NCBI GenBank assembly: GCA_004299305.1 | Contig: SCPZ01000070.1 | Span: 39,537-103,536, forward strand | Length of the DNA stretch: 64,000 bases | Source of the DNA: Methylobacter sp. | GTDB lineage: Bacteria; Pseudomonadota; Gammaproteobacteria; Methylococcales; Methylomonadaceae | Direction of reading: 5' to 3' | In this document: positions 52,972 through 60,836 of the stretch, in pieces | How positions within the stretch are numbered: the stretch's first letter is position 1 | How the letters are laid out: every line of letters starts with the position of its first letter | Notes under the pieces: model-generated | Database searches by the model: none | The model's input: the letters and a program-made list of their open reading frames with translations, nothing else | Told to the model about the DNA's origin: nothing | Program-made: the position numbers and the translations under genes

Positions 52972-54972
52972 ATGGCATTGCCTAAAATCACCTTTTCCCC
53001 CGGCACATCGCCTATCGAAGGCGCAACCGGCACTTATCTGATCACCTTAGACACCGCCGCGCCTGTCGGCGGTTTAACGGTGAACTACAACACCAGAGGT
53101 AGCACCGCTACACTGAACAGTGATTACAATTTTGCGGTCGGGGAAAATCTTAGCGCGGTTACGGCTGACAGTTTCACCATTGCCGCCGGTGCAACCACGG
53201 CTACATTAAAGCTCATGGCGGTTGCCGACAGCGTTATCGAGCTTAATGAAACCGTGATAGTTGAGCTGACGGCAGGGACGGGCTATGATTTAGTCGGCAA
53301 CAAAACCGACTTTGCCTTATCCACAAACGTTGCGGTGGACGATACCGTCGCCCCGATCATCAGCGCCGACTTCAACGGCGATGGCAACGCGGATTTAGCC
53401 ACTGCAAGTCAAGTGGGTAATGTCTCGGTACGCTTAGGCAACGGTAAAGGAGGGTTTACCGGTGACACCCGCGTTGCGGTGGGCAGATCCGATTCGATCA
53501 CCAGCGCCGACTTCAACGGCGATGGTAACGCGGATTTAGCCATAGCAAATTCTGTCGATAACACCGTCTCGATACGCTTAGGCAACGGTAGCGGAGGGTT
53601 TACCGGTGACACCAGCGTTGCTGTGGGTGCTGGTAGTGAACGCTTGTCGATCATCAGCGCCGACTTCAACGGCGATGGCAATGCGGATTTAGCCACAGCG
53701 AATTATTACGATGACACGGTCTCGGTGCGCTTAGGCGACGGTAGCGGAGGGTTTACCGGTGACACAACCATTGCGGTGGGCGATTATCCCAGTTCGATCA
53801 CCATCGCCGACTTCAACGGCGATGGCAACGCGGATTTAGCCACAGCGAATTATTACGATGACACGGTCTCGGTGCGCTTAGGCGACGGTAGCGGAGGGTT
53901 TACCGGTGACACCAGCGTTGCGGTGGGCGATCATCCCTATTCGATCACCACCGCCGACTTCAACGACGATGGCAACGCGGATTTAGCCACAGCGAATTAT
54001 TTGGATAACACCGTCTCGGTGCGCTTAGGCGACGGTAGCGGAGGGTTTACCGGTGACACCAGCGTTGCGGTGGGCGTTCATCCCGATTCGATCACCACCG
54101 CCGACTTCAACAGCGATGGCAACGCGGATTTAGCCACAGCGAATATGAACGATAACACCGTCTCAGTACGCTTAGGCGACGGTAGCGGGGGTTTTACCGA
54201 TAACACCAGCGTTGCGGTAGGGGACCGCTATCCCGATTCGATCATCACCGCCGACTTCAACGGCGATGGCAACGCGGATTTAGCCACTGCGCGTTGGGAC
54301 GGTGGCGCTATCTCGGTACTGTTAAATACCGGCAACATCACCACCGCCAAGTTGACCATTGCTGATGATGGCTTGTACCTACCACTGAACTTAGTCGGTG
54401 ATCAAGGCGGTGCAAAAAATGATGTCTTAACCGGTAGAAACGCTACGGACTATCTACATGGCAAGGATATGTCCGATACTTTATCAGGCGGCATCGGTAA
54501 TGATTCACTATGGGGAGGTCATGGCGCCGATAGTTTGTTGGGTGACTCGGGCGATGATGGGCTATCCGGTGGTTGGAACAACGACATACTGAATGGCGGT
54601 AGCGGTAACGATAGTCTCAACGGCGGAAGAGGTCATGACGTACTGACGGGTGGCGCAGGTTCAGATGTATTTAGCTTCACCAGCAAACCAGTCGCCGCCA
54701 ATGCCGATAAAATCACCGACTTCAATGTAGCCGATGACACGATCCAATTAGCCGGTTCAAAATTTACCCAACTTACGACACCAGGCGAGTTAAATGCCGA
54801 TAATTTTGTGAAAGGCGCGGCGGCAATAGATGCCAATGATTATGTTATTTATAACGATGTGACCGGCGCACTTACTTATGATGCCGATGGTAGCGGTGCA
54901 GGCATAGGGATTAAAATTGCCATGATAGGCTTAAATTTAGCATTGACGGCAACGGATTTTGTTGTCATTTAA
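52972..54972 (+). CDS. RTX protein with Calx-beta, FG-GAP repeats and C-terminal secretion signal
   Basis: 666 residues without a Sec signal. A Calx-beta domain (about 5-120) precedes seven FG-GAP/VCBS units of about 47-51 residues (SADFNGDGNADLAT, VSVRLGDGSGGFTGDTSVAVG), whose D-x-D/N-G-D-x-D clusters bind Ca. About 475-560 are RTX nonapeptides (GGIGNDSLWGG, LNGGSGNDSLNGG, GGAGSDVF). The C-terminus (ADNFV, YDADGSGAG, ATDFVVI) matches type I secretion targeting. Probably a surface or extracellular Ca-dependent protein. No secretion ATPase or adaptor is nearby. Confidence 0.88.
   Translation: MALPKITFSPGTSPIEGATGTYLITLDTAAPVGGLTVNYNTRGSTATLNSDYNFAVGENLSAVTADSFTIAAGATTATLKLMAVADSVIELNETVIVELTAGTGYDLVGNKTDFALSTNVAVDDTVAPIISADFNGDGNADLATASQVGNVSVRLGNGKGGFTGDTRVAVGRSDSITSADFNGDGNADLAIANSVDNTVSIRLGNGSGGFTGDTSVAVGAGSERLSIISADFNGDGNADLATANYYDDTVSVRLGDGSGGFTGDTTIAVGDYPSSITIADFNGDGNADLATANYYDDTVSVRLGDGSGGFTGDTSVAVGDHPYSITTADFNDDGNADLATANYLDNTVSVRLGDGSGGFTGDTSVAVGVHPDSITTADFNSDGNADLATANMNDNTVSVRLGDGSGGFTDNTSVAVGDRYPDSIITADFNGDGNADLATARWDGGAISVLLNTGNITTAKLTIADDGLYLPLNLVGDQGGAKNDVLTGRNATDYLHGKDMSDTLSGGIGNDSLWGGHGADSLLGDSGDDGLSGGWNNDILNGGSGNDSLNGGRGHDVLTGGAGSDVFSFTSKPVAANADKITDFNVADDTIQLAGSKFTQLTTPGELNADNFVKGAAAIDANDYVIYNDVTGALTYDADGSGAGIGIKIAMIGLNLALTATDFVVI
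53359..54330 (+). repeat. tandem FG-GAP coding repeat, seven units of about 147 bases
   Basis: Units begin near 53366, 53507, 53660, 53808, 53954, 54101 and 54250 with GCCGACTTCAACGGCGATGG. They are close to identical in DNA sequence, including third positions, so they arose recently by unequal exchange or are kept alike by conversion. The first and last units are most diverged. Confidence 0.9.
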
Positions 54973-55020
54973 ATACTGAAGCCACAGACCGCCCATTCTC
55001 TAACCTAGGCTATCGACTTA

Positions 55021-55359
55021 AGGCAACTCGCAATAAATAATCCCCCACAGCTATCGTTCCCACGCTCCGGCGTCACTGCCATTAAGTTAAGGATGGACAG
55101 TCCCTTCTCCCTCAGGGAGAAGGTTAGGATGAGGGGATCAAATAAAGCTTTTTGCCTTATTTTTATTCTCCTCACCCCAACCCTCTCCAACAGGAGAGGG
55201 AGCCAGGTCAACTTGCAACCCATTGTATTTATAATGTAAAAAAGCTGTGTAGATAGTTATGCTCCAGCAGGAGAGGGAGCTTTTTTTCTTAACTTAATGG
55301 CAGTGACGCTCCGGCGTGGGAACTATTCGGGCTGGGGAGTATTTATTGCGAGTTACCTA
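55021..55359. mobile_element. 339-base element with about 70-base terminal inverted repeats
   Basis: Left arm AGGCAACTCGCAATAAATA...GTTCCCACGC...CACTGCCATTAAGTTAAG (55021-55091) and right arm from CTTAACTTAATGGCAGTG to TTTATTGCGAGTTACCT (55288-55358) are inverted copies apart from a few differences and a flipped CTCCGG core. Inside are further short palindromes. No coding capacity. Confidence 0.75.
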
Positions 55360-55366
55360 AGCTGGG

Positions 55367-55399
55367 ACAGATCACATCCCTTTGAGGGATGTGATCCGC
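55367..55399. repeat. REP-like hairpin repeat, family 1, copy 5 (variant)
   Basis: ACAGATCACATCCCTTTGAGG and GGATGTGATC; the same plan as copies 1-4 with TCAC/GTGA in place of TAAC/GTTA, a compensatory pair change. Outer AAGCTGGGAC / GTCCCGGCTT extends the stem. Confidence 0.8.
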
Positions 55400-55429
55400 A
55401 CAGTCGTCCCGGCTTAAATTGGAAGCCTG

Positions 55430-56035
55430 TTATAGGATTGCCAGAATAAACAAAACGGCCATCAAACCGTAGAATGCCGCGATGTAGGCAAAATATGCCC
55501 GCCATAGAAATCTGGAAGTTCGGCGCGAATATACAACAGGACTTTGACGCTTGAAGTCATAAACCTGCCTTTTACTGACACTACGAGAACTTCTCTTAGC
55601 ATCATAAATCATTCTGTTGCGGGCATCGGCAAGGCTTTGTTGCCGGACATCATAAGACTTTCTCTTACCTACATCGGATAGCACCGCGTAAGCCTGATTG
55701 ATTTCATTGAGCCTGTTTGGCGAACTTCGGTATTTCCGGGCTAAAGCGTCATAAGCCACACGAATCATCTGGGCATCAACGTGAGGCAGCACTCCCAGAA
55801 TCCGATACCAATCCAAGCCTGTTGTAAAAGCCTGAGCATACCGGGCTTTCAACACTGGCCCTGACAAGTGTTGGTAGGCTTCATTAATGTCCGACATCAT
55901 ACGGTTAGCTTGTTCTTTGTCTTCCAGCCGTTTGTCGGGGTGGTGTCGATGAGCAAGCAGCCTAAAAACAGCATGAATAACCACGTCTTCAGCATTATCC
56001 GACACCCCTAAAATACGGTGATAATCTTTAACCAT
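55430..56035 (-). CDS. tandem J-domain membrane protein
   Basis: 201 residues. The first J domain (about 3-67, DYHRILGV, LLAHRHHPDKR, INEAYQHLS) has HPD at 32-34, needed to stimulate Hsp70. A second J-like unit (about 75-125, DWYRILGVLPHVDAQ, ALARKY, INQAYAVLSD) has lost HPD (KYRSSPN). A basic linker and one C-terminal membrane helix (AYFAYIAAFYGLMAVLFILA) follow. Probably a tail-anchored DnaK co-chaperone. The second unit may bind DnaK or partner in another way. Confidence 0.85.
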   Translation of the reverse strand: MVKDYHRILGVSDNAEDVVIHAVFRLLAHRHHPDKRLEDKEQANRMMSDINEAYQHLSGPVLKARYAQAFTTGLDWYRILGVLPHVDAQMIRVAYDALARKYRSSPNRLNEINQAYAVLSDVGKRKSYDVRQQSLADARNRMIYDAKRSSRSVSKRQVYDFKRQSPVVYSRRTSRFLWRAYFAYIAAFYGLMAVLFILAIL

Positions 56036-56458
56036 AAAAAATCAATCTGGGATTAGCAGTGCCGATGTGAAATACACTTCAAGGTATTGGCGTTCACTGG
56101 GCATAATAGGCTTAGGTTGATCAAGCTTAGCAAGTATCGCAAAAAAGTGGGCGCAATTATCGACCGGCTTTCAGGGGGATAAGTTTTAGGCGGCAATATG
56201 CTTCTATATTAATGACATCAGTTTTGAAATTTTATCTCTCAATAATCGAGGAGTCCTATAGGGATGAAAATAAAATAACTCAACCATTTGAGCTCTAATT
56301 TAAAGGGCACAATTTACAGATAATTGAAAAATATATTGTTACGCCAAGACCTTCCAGGTTTTAAAAACCTGGAAGGTCTAAATACGGTCGGGATCTGAAT
56401 AGTTACAAGTTATTTAGTTTTCATAGTACGTAACGATTATGTTGTCGCATAACCTTTT
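56036..56458. other. 423-base intergenic region with family-C repeat
   Basis: Same-strand gap downstream of the beta-propeller gene and upstream of the DnaJ-like gene. Only the long family-C repeat (56330-56415) is recognisable. No gene. Confidence 0.65.
56330..56415. repeat. family-C palindromic repeat, long form, copy 2
   Basis: Core AGACCTTCCAGGTTTT/AAAACCTGGAAGGTCT (56347-56379) with flanks TGTTACGCCA and TACGGTCGGGATCTGAATAG, the inverse of the copy at 34480. Confidence 0.85.
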
Positions 56459-57634
56459 TTAATGCGCAGCGTCATGATGCCATCTTGGCATTAAAATAAT
56501 GCAATTAGGGTTAAGCCCTTGCTTCTTAAATGTATCGATAGTGGCTTTTACTTCCTGTTTATTCAAGTCGATCACGGTAATTGAACCGTCACTCATATCC
56601 GGTAAATTTAAAAAACTGTTCTGCACAATGGCATACTGTTCATCGGGCGAAATGACCAGATGGTGAGCGCCGCCCGCAGTCGGAATAGCTTTTATTAACG
56701 TCGGTTTCAGCTTGGATTGGCCGATGTCAAAGATATTCAGATAACCGGGATTGGCCGTGGTAATGTACATGCGGTCATTTTCGTCATTAAAGTAGATTTC
56801 CAAGGGCACGCCCTGTTTAACCGCGTTAAAGTCAAATACTTGCTGGAAGTCGAAGTTCTTGTTGCCCGCATTCCATGTACCGGTCCATAGTTCGCCGCCG
56901 AACATGGTGTTGATATAAGCCGTCGGCGGATTCGATCCGGGCAGGAACACCGCCTCTACGGGCGACACGCCGGAAGGGGAGGATTTATCGCTCAGTTTAT
57001 GACTGGACAATACTTTGCCGCTGGAAGCCTCGATAACGGTCACGGTTTCACCGGCATCGCCCAAATCAGACGGACGCACGGTGCTGGTGACCATGATACG
57101 GTCGATGTCTTCATTTATGCTGATGCCGTGCGGATAACGGATAAAAGCGTTTTCCGCATCGGCGGCAATCACTTTGATCTGCTTATCGGTTTGGGCATCA
57201 CCGACAATTACGTTGCTCGAACCCATGCAGGTCATGTACCAGGTCTTGTTGTCCTTGGAAAAGACCACGTCTTCAGCAACTTTACAGTCAGGCATGTCGA
57301 CTTTTTTGGGGCGATAAGGAACATGGGTCATGTCCATTACATGCAGCGCACCATTGCCTAATGAGGTGATGTAGGCCTTGCTGAGATCTTTGTTGTAGAA
57401 AATATGATGGGCGACTAAATCGTCCGGCAGCGGGATGTCATTGAGGATTTTGGCAAAACTTTTCGATGCTGGATCGACGTCGATAATCGCGATGCCTTCA
57501 CGTCTTGGGATTTGGCCCGGCTTGCTTTCGTAATTAACCATCGCCAATATTTCCGCATGGCCTAGCACCGGGCTAAACAGCGCCGCACAGACCAGCGCGG
57601 AACGAGCGGTTTTTATTAGTTTTCTTGTTTTCAT
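56459..57634 (-). CDS. exported YncE-like beta-propeller protein
   Basis: 391 residues with a signal peptide (about 1-27, ending GHA). Repeated blades such as AYITSLGNGALHVMDM, NVIVGDAQTDKQIKVI, MYITTANPGYLNIFDIG and GSITVIDLNKQEVKATI show the seven-bladed fold. YVTN/PQQ-like propellers of this kind bind metals or small ligands in the periplasm. No catalytic residues. It lies downstream of DUF4242 and TetR on the same strand; the CGACCGGT box before it resembles that at the TetR promoter, so it is likely TetR-controlled. Confidence 0.85.
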   Translation of the reverse strand: MKTRKLIKTARSALVCAALFSPVLGHAEILAMVNYESKPGQIPRREGIAIIDVDPASKSFAKILNDIPLPDDLVAHHIFYNKDLSKAYITSLGNGALHVMDMTHVPYRPKKVDMPDCKVAEDVVFSKDNKTWYMTCMGSSNVIVGDAQTDKQIKVIAADAENAFIRYPHGISINEDIDRIMVTSTVRPSDLGDAGETVTVIEASSGKVLSSHKLSDKSSPSGVSPVEAVFLPGSNPPTAYINTMFGGELWTGTWNAGNKNFDFQQVFDFNAVKQGVPLEIYFNDENDRMYITTANPGYLNIFDIGQSKLKPTLIKAIPTAGGAHHLVISPDEQYAIVQNSFLNLPDMSDGSITVIDLNKQEVKATIDTFKKQGLNPNCIILMPRWHHDAAH

Positions 57635-57671
57635 CGCAGTTTCTCTGAGATTATGGGTTAGTTGACCGGCC

Positions 57672-57690
57672 TGACTACCGACCGGTCTTC
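57672..57690 (-). promoter_or_regulatory. putative TetR operator before the beta-propeller gene
   Basis: TACCGACCGGTCTTCC includes the CGACCGGT core (57679-57686), repeated in the tetR promoter at 58654. The core is palindromic ACCGGT, as in operators of AcuR/NemR-like regulators. Confidence 0.5.
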
Positions 57691-57713
57691 CAAGTGCTAC
57701 GGCAGGAGCGGGA

Positions 57714-57986
57714 TCATTCTGCGGTAGTGGGATCGATTATGGATCTGACCAGGGAAATACGGTTGGCCGGAAATCCGCCTTTTTCGGCATGTTCTCTAAC
57801 TGTTGCTTCATCCGGTGCGATATAGATGCAATAGACTTTATCATCTGTCACATAGCTCTCCAGCCACTGGATTTTGGGTCCCATTTCGCAAAGAATGCCG
57901 CATGATTTCTGCGAAATGTCTTGTAACTCGCGATAAGCTAATGAACCCGCAGCGGGAATTTCACGTTCGATAATATATTTTGGCAT
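57714..57986 (-). CDS. DUF4242 (nickel-binding-type) small protein
   Basis: 90 residues of the DUF4242 family: PKYIIEREIPAAGSL, WLESYVTDDKVYCIYIAPDEATVREHAEKGGFPAN (read in parts), ending in ISLVRSIIDP. The fold is a ferredoxin-like small-molecule or metal-binding domain (SCO4226 binds nickel). Ribosome-binding site AGGAG precedes the ATG. It lies between tetR and the propeller gene on one strand, so probably one regulon. Confidence 0.85.
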   Translation of the reverse strand: MPKYIIEREIPAAGSLAYRELQDISQKSCGILCEMGPKIQWLESYVTDDKVYCIYIAPDEATVREHAEKGGFPANRISLVRSIIDPTTAE

Positions 57987-58044
57987 GTGTGTCTCCTGGT
58001 TGATGGTAAAAATGATGGGCCGGTTTTTTAAAGCGTAATCAAAA

Positions 58045-58641
58045 TCACGCTTTAAAAAAATCCCCTAACAATTCTTGGCAACACTGCTTAAGCGGTGCGG
58101 AGGATTTTTCAATCTTCATTCTTAATAAGGCGCCCTGCCAGGCGTTTACCAGCAGATCGGCCATGTCTTTGGCCGATTTATCGGTTCTTATCGCGCCTTG
58201 TTGCTGCGCTTTGGCTAGGCCTGATTGCAGTAAATCCCGATAACGGTTTGCCGCAGATTGCAGGGATTTTTGACAAAGATCGCTGGTATCTCCGATTTCC
58301 CCCATTAAATTCCCCAACAAACAGCCGCCTTTGAAATCCGCCTTCTCAAGCTCGGCAATCCCCTCATTAAAATAACGCTGTAGCGCGCCTAACGCGTCAC
58401 CTTCGGACTGCTGTAAATGAGCGGTCAACTGCTTAATAAATGGCTCGATATAGTGCTGAATGACTTCCGCACCGAATTTTTCTTTGCTGCCGAAGTAATT
58501 ATAAAAAGAGCCTTTGGGAATCTGCACCGCATCCAGAATCTCTTTCAGTCCGGTGCCGTGATAGCCCTGCTCCATAAGCAAAGCTACACCTTGATTTAAC
58601 AGGTTTTCTCTATTGATTTGTTTTTTTGTGGTTTCTGACAT
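58045..58641 (-). CDS. TetR-family transcriptional regulator
   Basis: 198 residues. The N-terminal helix-turn-helix is typical (LLNQGVALLMEQGYHGTGLKEILDAVQIPKGSFYNYFGSKEKF, read in parts) and belongs to the AcuR/NemR-like group. The C-terminal domain has CLLGNLMGEIGDTSDLC, whose Cys could be redox-sensitive, as in NemR. It heads a group with DUF4242 and the propeller gene; identical CGACCGGT boxes precede it and the propeller. Confidence 0.93.
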   Translation of the reverse strand: MSETTKKQINRENLLNQGVALLMEQGYHGTGLKEILDAVQIPKGSFYNYFGSKEKFGAEVIQHYIEPFIKQLTAHLQQSEGDALGALQRYFNEGIAELEKADFKGGCLLGNLMGEIGDTSDLCQKSLQSAANRYRDLLQSGLAKAQQQGAIRTDKSAKDMADLLVNAWQGALLRMKIEKSSAPLKQCCQELLGDFFKA

Positions 58642-58647
58642 GGCTAA

Positions 58648-58668
58648 ATAATACGACCGGTTGTCTTA
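58648..58668 (-). promoter_or_regulatory. putative TetR operator at the tetR promoter
   Basis: AATAATACGACCGGTTGTC contains CGACCGGT (58654-58661), as before the propeller gene. It lies just upstream of the tetR start, consistent with autoregulation. Confidence 0.5.
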
Positions 58669-58696
58669 TATTGTCAAATAGGTTCAAGGTTCAAGG

Positions 58697-58978
58697 CTTA
58701 ACACCTATCAGTTTTAATGAAAATTCCCAGTACGTCATTCCAGCAGGGATTGCCGGGATCCAGAAGCCAAGGATGGCAAGCTTAGGAACGAGTATGAAAT
58801 AAAGTGGACAACTGTGTGCGGCAGGAGTGCAAGCTTTGCTTGCGCATGCAGGCGAAGCCTGCACTCCGACTATTGGCAACTTGCCTAAGTTATTTCGTGC
58901 TCATTCCTTAGATCACATCCATGTGTTCTGGATACCGGCAGTCCATGCCGGTATGACGTGAAAGTGATAGGTGGTAAG
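58697..58978. mobile_element. MITE-A copy 4, interrupted by MITE-B
   Basis: Ends CTTAACACCTATCAG and GTGATAGGTGGTAAG. After removal of the insert at 58786-58906 with one copy of CTTAG, the interior GGATGGCAAG-CTTAG-ATCACATCC aligns to the uninterrupted copy at 43843 (inverse strand). Confidence 0.85.
58786..58906. mobile_element. MITE-B copy 3 inserted in MITE-A, 121 bases
   Basis: GAACGAGTATGAAATAA ... TTATTTCGTGCTCATTC, flanked by perfect CTTAG duplications (58781-58785 and 58907-58911). The interior AGGAGTGCAAGC / GCATGCAGGCGAAGCCTGCACTCC is a long hairpin. Confidence 0.9.
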
Positions 58979-58983
58979 AGGTT

Positions 58984-59014
58984 CACCTTTCACCTTTCAC
59001 CTTTCACCTTTCAC
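58984..59014 (+). repeat. (CACCTTT)n tract
   Basis: About four tandem CACCTTT units, starting at 58984. The same unit forms part of the terminator region after smg at 5666-5712. It lies 40 bases before the ATG at 59056. Confidence 0.85.
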
Positions 59015-59055
59015 TTGGTATCATAGACCGCTACATCCACTTCACAGGAAGCAAC

Positions 59056-59562
59056 ATGGGGAATCAGGCTGAACACGAACAATTAAAGTCCGATCTTATC
59101 CTGCCCTGGATCATTGTAGGCATAATGCTTACGATGCTGGCGGCTTATATCATTTTGTGCCATACCTTGGGCGAACAACTACAACAACCGTTACCGGAAG
59201 ACCAGCGGGTGCTTATCAGGACGATGTTTTATGCTATTGCAATCGTAACATTCCCATTGACCAACCTGATCCGGCACATTCAGCTGCGTTTGAATCAAAC
59301 CATGCCTTGTCACCTCGCAACACATGATGCCGCAGAGCGCCGTGCTACGGCAAAAAGCCGTTATCTGGTAACCGTCCTCGTTTCCATGGCGCAAATTGAA
59401 GCTGTCGGGATTTTCGGCCTGATCATGTTTGTGTTGGGCGACGATTTCAATACCTTATATATATTCACAGGACTATCCGCGCTGGGACTGTTTTTATACC
59501 GGCCAAAAATCGAAGAGTATTCCGAAATAATTGACGCAATCGCCGCACAACGCCATGAATAA
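59056..59562 (+). CDS. four-helix membrane protein of unknown function
   Basis: 168 residues with four hydrophobic helices (LPWIIVGIMLTMLAAYIILC; MFYAIAIVTFPLTNLI; YLVTVLVSMAQIEAVGIFGLIMFVLG; TLYIFTGLSALGLFLY), no signal peptide, no motif I recognise. Its last codons overlap the GlcF-like gene (GCCATGAATAA), so the two are translated together. It may be a membrane anchor or electron-transfer partner of the Fe-S protein. Confidence 0.75.
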   Translation: MGNQAEHEQLKSDLILPWIIVGIMLTMLAAYIILCHTLGEQLQQPLPEDQRVLIRTMFYAIAIVTFPLTNLIRHIQLRLNQTMPCHLATHDAAERRATAKSRYLVTVLVSMAQIEAVGIFGLIMFVLGDDFNTLYIFTGLSALGLFLYRPKIEEYSEIIDAIAAQRHE

Positions 59563-60772
59563 CTTATTAGCCGACGCAGATATCTGCGTTAAATGCGGTT
59601 TATGCCTGCCGCATTGCCCCACCTACAATAAAACCCAAAACGAAAATGAATCGCCCCGCGGTCGCATTGCATTAATTCAAGCCTGGGCAGGCAGGCATCT
59701 GGAAACCTCAAAAAAACTGCTTGAACATATCGACAACTGCCTGCTGTGCCGCTCCTGTGAACGGGCCTGCCCTGCGCTGGTGCCTTACGGCCGGTTGATT
59801 AATAATTTTCGCGAACAAATAAAGGGTGATCGCGAGACTACGCTGGCGGTATCGCTATTAAAGAAAGTGTCCCACAATAAAACCGCTAATCATCTGGCGC
59901 AATCGGGCTTAAGGTTTTATCAAACCACGCGTTTACAAAAAACGGCGAGGTTACTCAAATTACCCGGATTGTTGGGACTGGGTAAAATTGATCGCCTATT
60001 ACCCGATTATCATGAACAAAGCCCTTTGGCTCCGCATTACCCGGCAACAGCTGAACCAAAGGGCAATGTAGGCTTGTTTATCGGTTGCATGGGGACTTTG
60101 TTGGACCATGAGACTGTTAACTCGGCAATCAAGGTATTAACTGCGGCGGGATTTAATGTATCCATACCCGAGCGGCAAACCTGTTGCGGTGCGCTGGATT
60201 TGCATGACGGCGACAATGAAACATCCGAACAACTGGCCGCAACCAATTGCAGCGCTTTTGCAGATAAAAGCCTGGATGCGATAGTGACCATCGCCAGCGG
60301 TTGCGGTAGTCAGATGAAGGAATATCAGCAAGCTGAACTTGCCGGAAAGGTGGTCGATATTAGCCAGTTTTTAATCAAATCAGGCTGCGATCTCAGCGAC
60401 CGATTGATGCCATTAACCGCATCGGTATGCCTGCATACGCCATGCTCGTTAAAAAACGTCATGCGTGAGGAGCAAGGAGCAGCGAAGCTGCTGCAACAAA
60501 TCCCTGATATTAAAATAAAACCGCTGCCTGCGGCTATACAATGCTGCGGTTCGGCAGGCAGTTATATGCTGGATCATCCGCAAATGGCTCAAGCGTTATT
60601 AAATGATTTATTGAATGCGACCTTAGAAGATAAGCCTGGGTATCTGGTCAGCTCCAACATAGGCTGCACCTTACATATCTCGGCGGGCCTAAGAGAGAGG
60701 GGGGTAACACTGGAAGTACTGCACCCGATTACGTTAATCGCGCGGCAATTGAAAGATAAAGCTATTGATTAA
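59555..60772 (+). CDS. glcF: GlcF/LutA-like Fe-S oxidoreductase subunit
   Basis: 405 residues from the ATG at 59555. Two 4Fe-4S clusters: C-V-K-C-G-L-C-L-P-H-C-P near 15 and CLLCRSCERACP near 65. Two CCG domains follow: RQTCCGALDLH and IQCCGSAG, with SGCGSQMKEY and NIGCTLHISAGL. This matches the iron-sulfur subunit of glycolate oxidase (GlcF), which passes electrons from the flavin subunits. glcD and glcE are not in the window. Upstream codons (from 59531) are open but overlap the previous gene. Confidence 0.88.
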   Translation: MNNLLADADICVKCGLCLPHCPTYNKTQNENESPRGRIALIQAWAGRHLETSKKLLEHIDNCLLCRSCERACPALVPYGRLINNFREQIKGDRETTLAVSLLKKVSHNKTANHLAQSGLRFYQTTRLQKTARLLKLPGLLGLGKIDRLLPDYHEQSPLAPHYPATAEPKGNVGLFIGCMGTLLDHETVNSAIKVLTAAGFNVSIPERQTCCGALDLHDGDNETSEQLAATNCSAFADKSLDAIVTIASGCGSQMKEYQQAELAGKVVDISQFLIKSGCDLSDRLMPLTASVCLHTPCSLKNVMREEQGAAKLLQQIPDIKIKPLPAAIQCCGSAGSYMLDHPQMAQALLNDLLNATLEDKPGYLVSSNIGCTLHISAGLRERGVTLEVLHPITLIARQLKDKAID

Positions 60773-60775
60773 TTT

Positions 60776-60822
60776 ACCATGAAGAACACGAAGTTTTTTG
60801 CTTGGTGTTCTTCATGGTTTTA
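60776..60822. terminator. bidirectional terminator between glcF and speD
   Basis: ACCATGAAGAACAC (60776-60789) and GTGTTCTTCATGGT (60805-60818), perfect 14-base arms with a T-run on the right and A/T on the left. It lies between convergent genes and can end both transcripts. Confidence 0.85.
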
Positions 60823-60836
60823 TACCTTAACGGAAT

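Larger units (their letters stand above)
54973..55429. other. 457-base intergenic region with a large inverted repeat
   Basis: Convergent region between the RTX and DnaJ genes. The whole is covered by the large inverted repeat (55021-55359) and the family-1 hairpin (55367-55399). The interior carries CCCTTCTCCCTCAGGGAGAAGG-type and CCCTCTCC-CAGGAGAGGG-type short palindromes. No gene. Confidence 0.7.
58642..59055. other. 414-base intergenic region filled by nested repeats
   Basis: Divergent region between tetR and the four-helix protein. The tetR operator is at its left end. The centre is a MITE-A interrupted by a MITE-B, and a (CACCTTT) tract lies at the right. No gene; the short minus-strand frame at 58691-58879 is built of MITE sequence and resembles that at 42772 for the same reason. 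Confidence 0.7.

Noticed and set aside
53409..53696. Minus-strand ORF opposite the FG-GAP repeats
   Set aside because: It is the reverse of the repeat units and copies their periodicity; no independent start or function.
53359..54330. CRISPR-like array of about 147-base units
   Set aside because: Units are in frame, code for FG-GAP domains and have no unique spacers of constant size.
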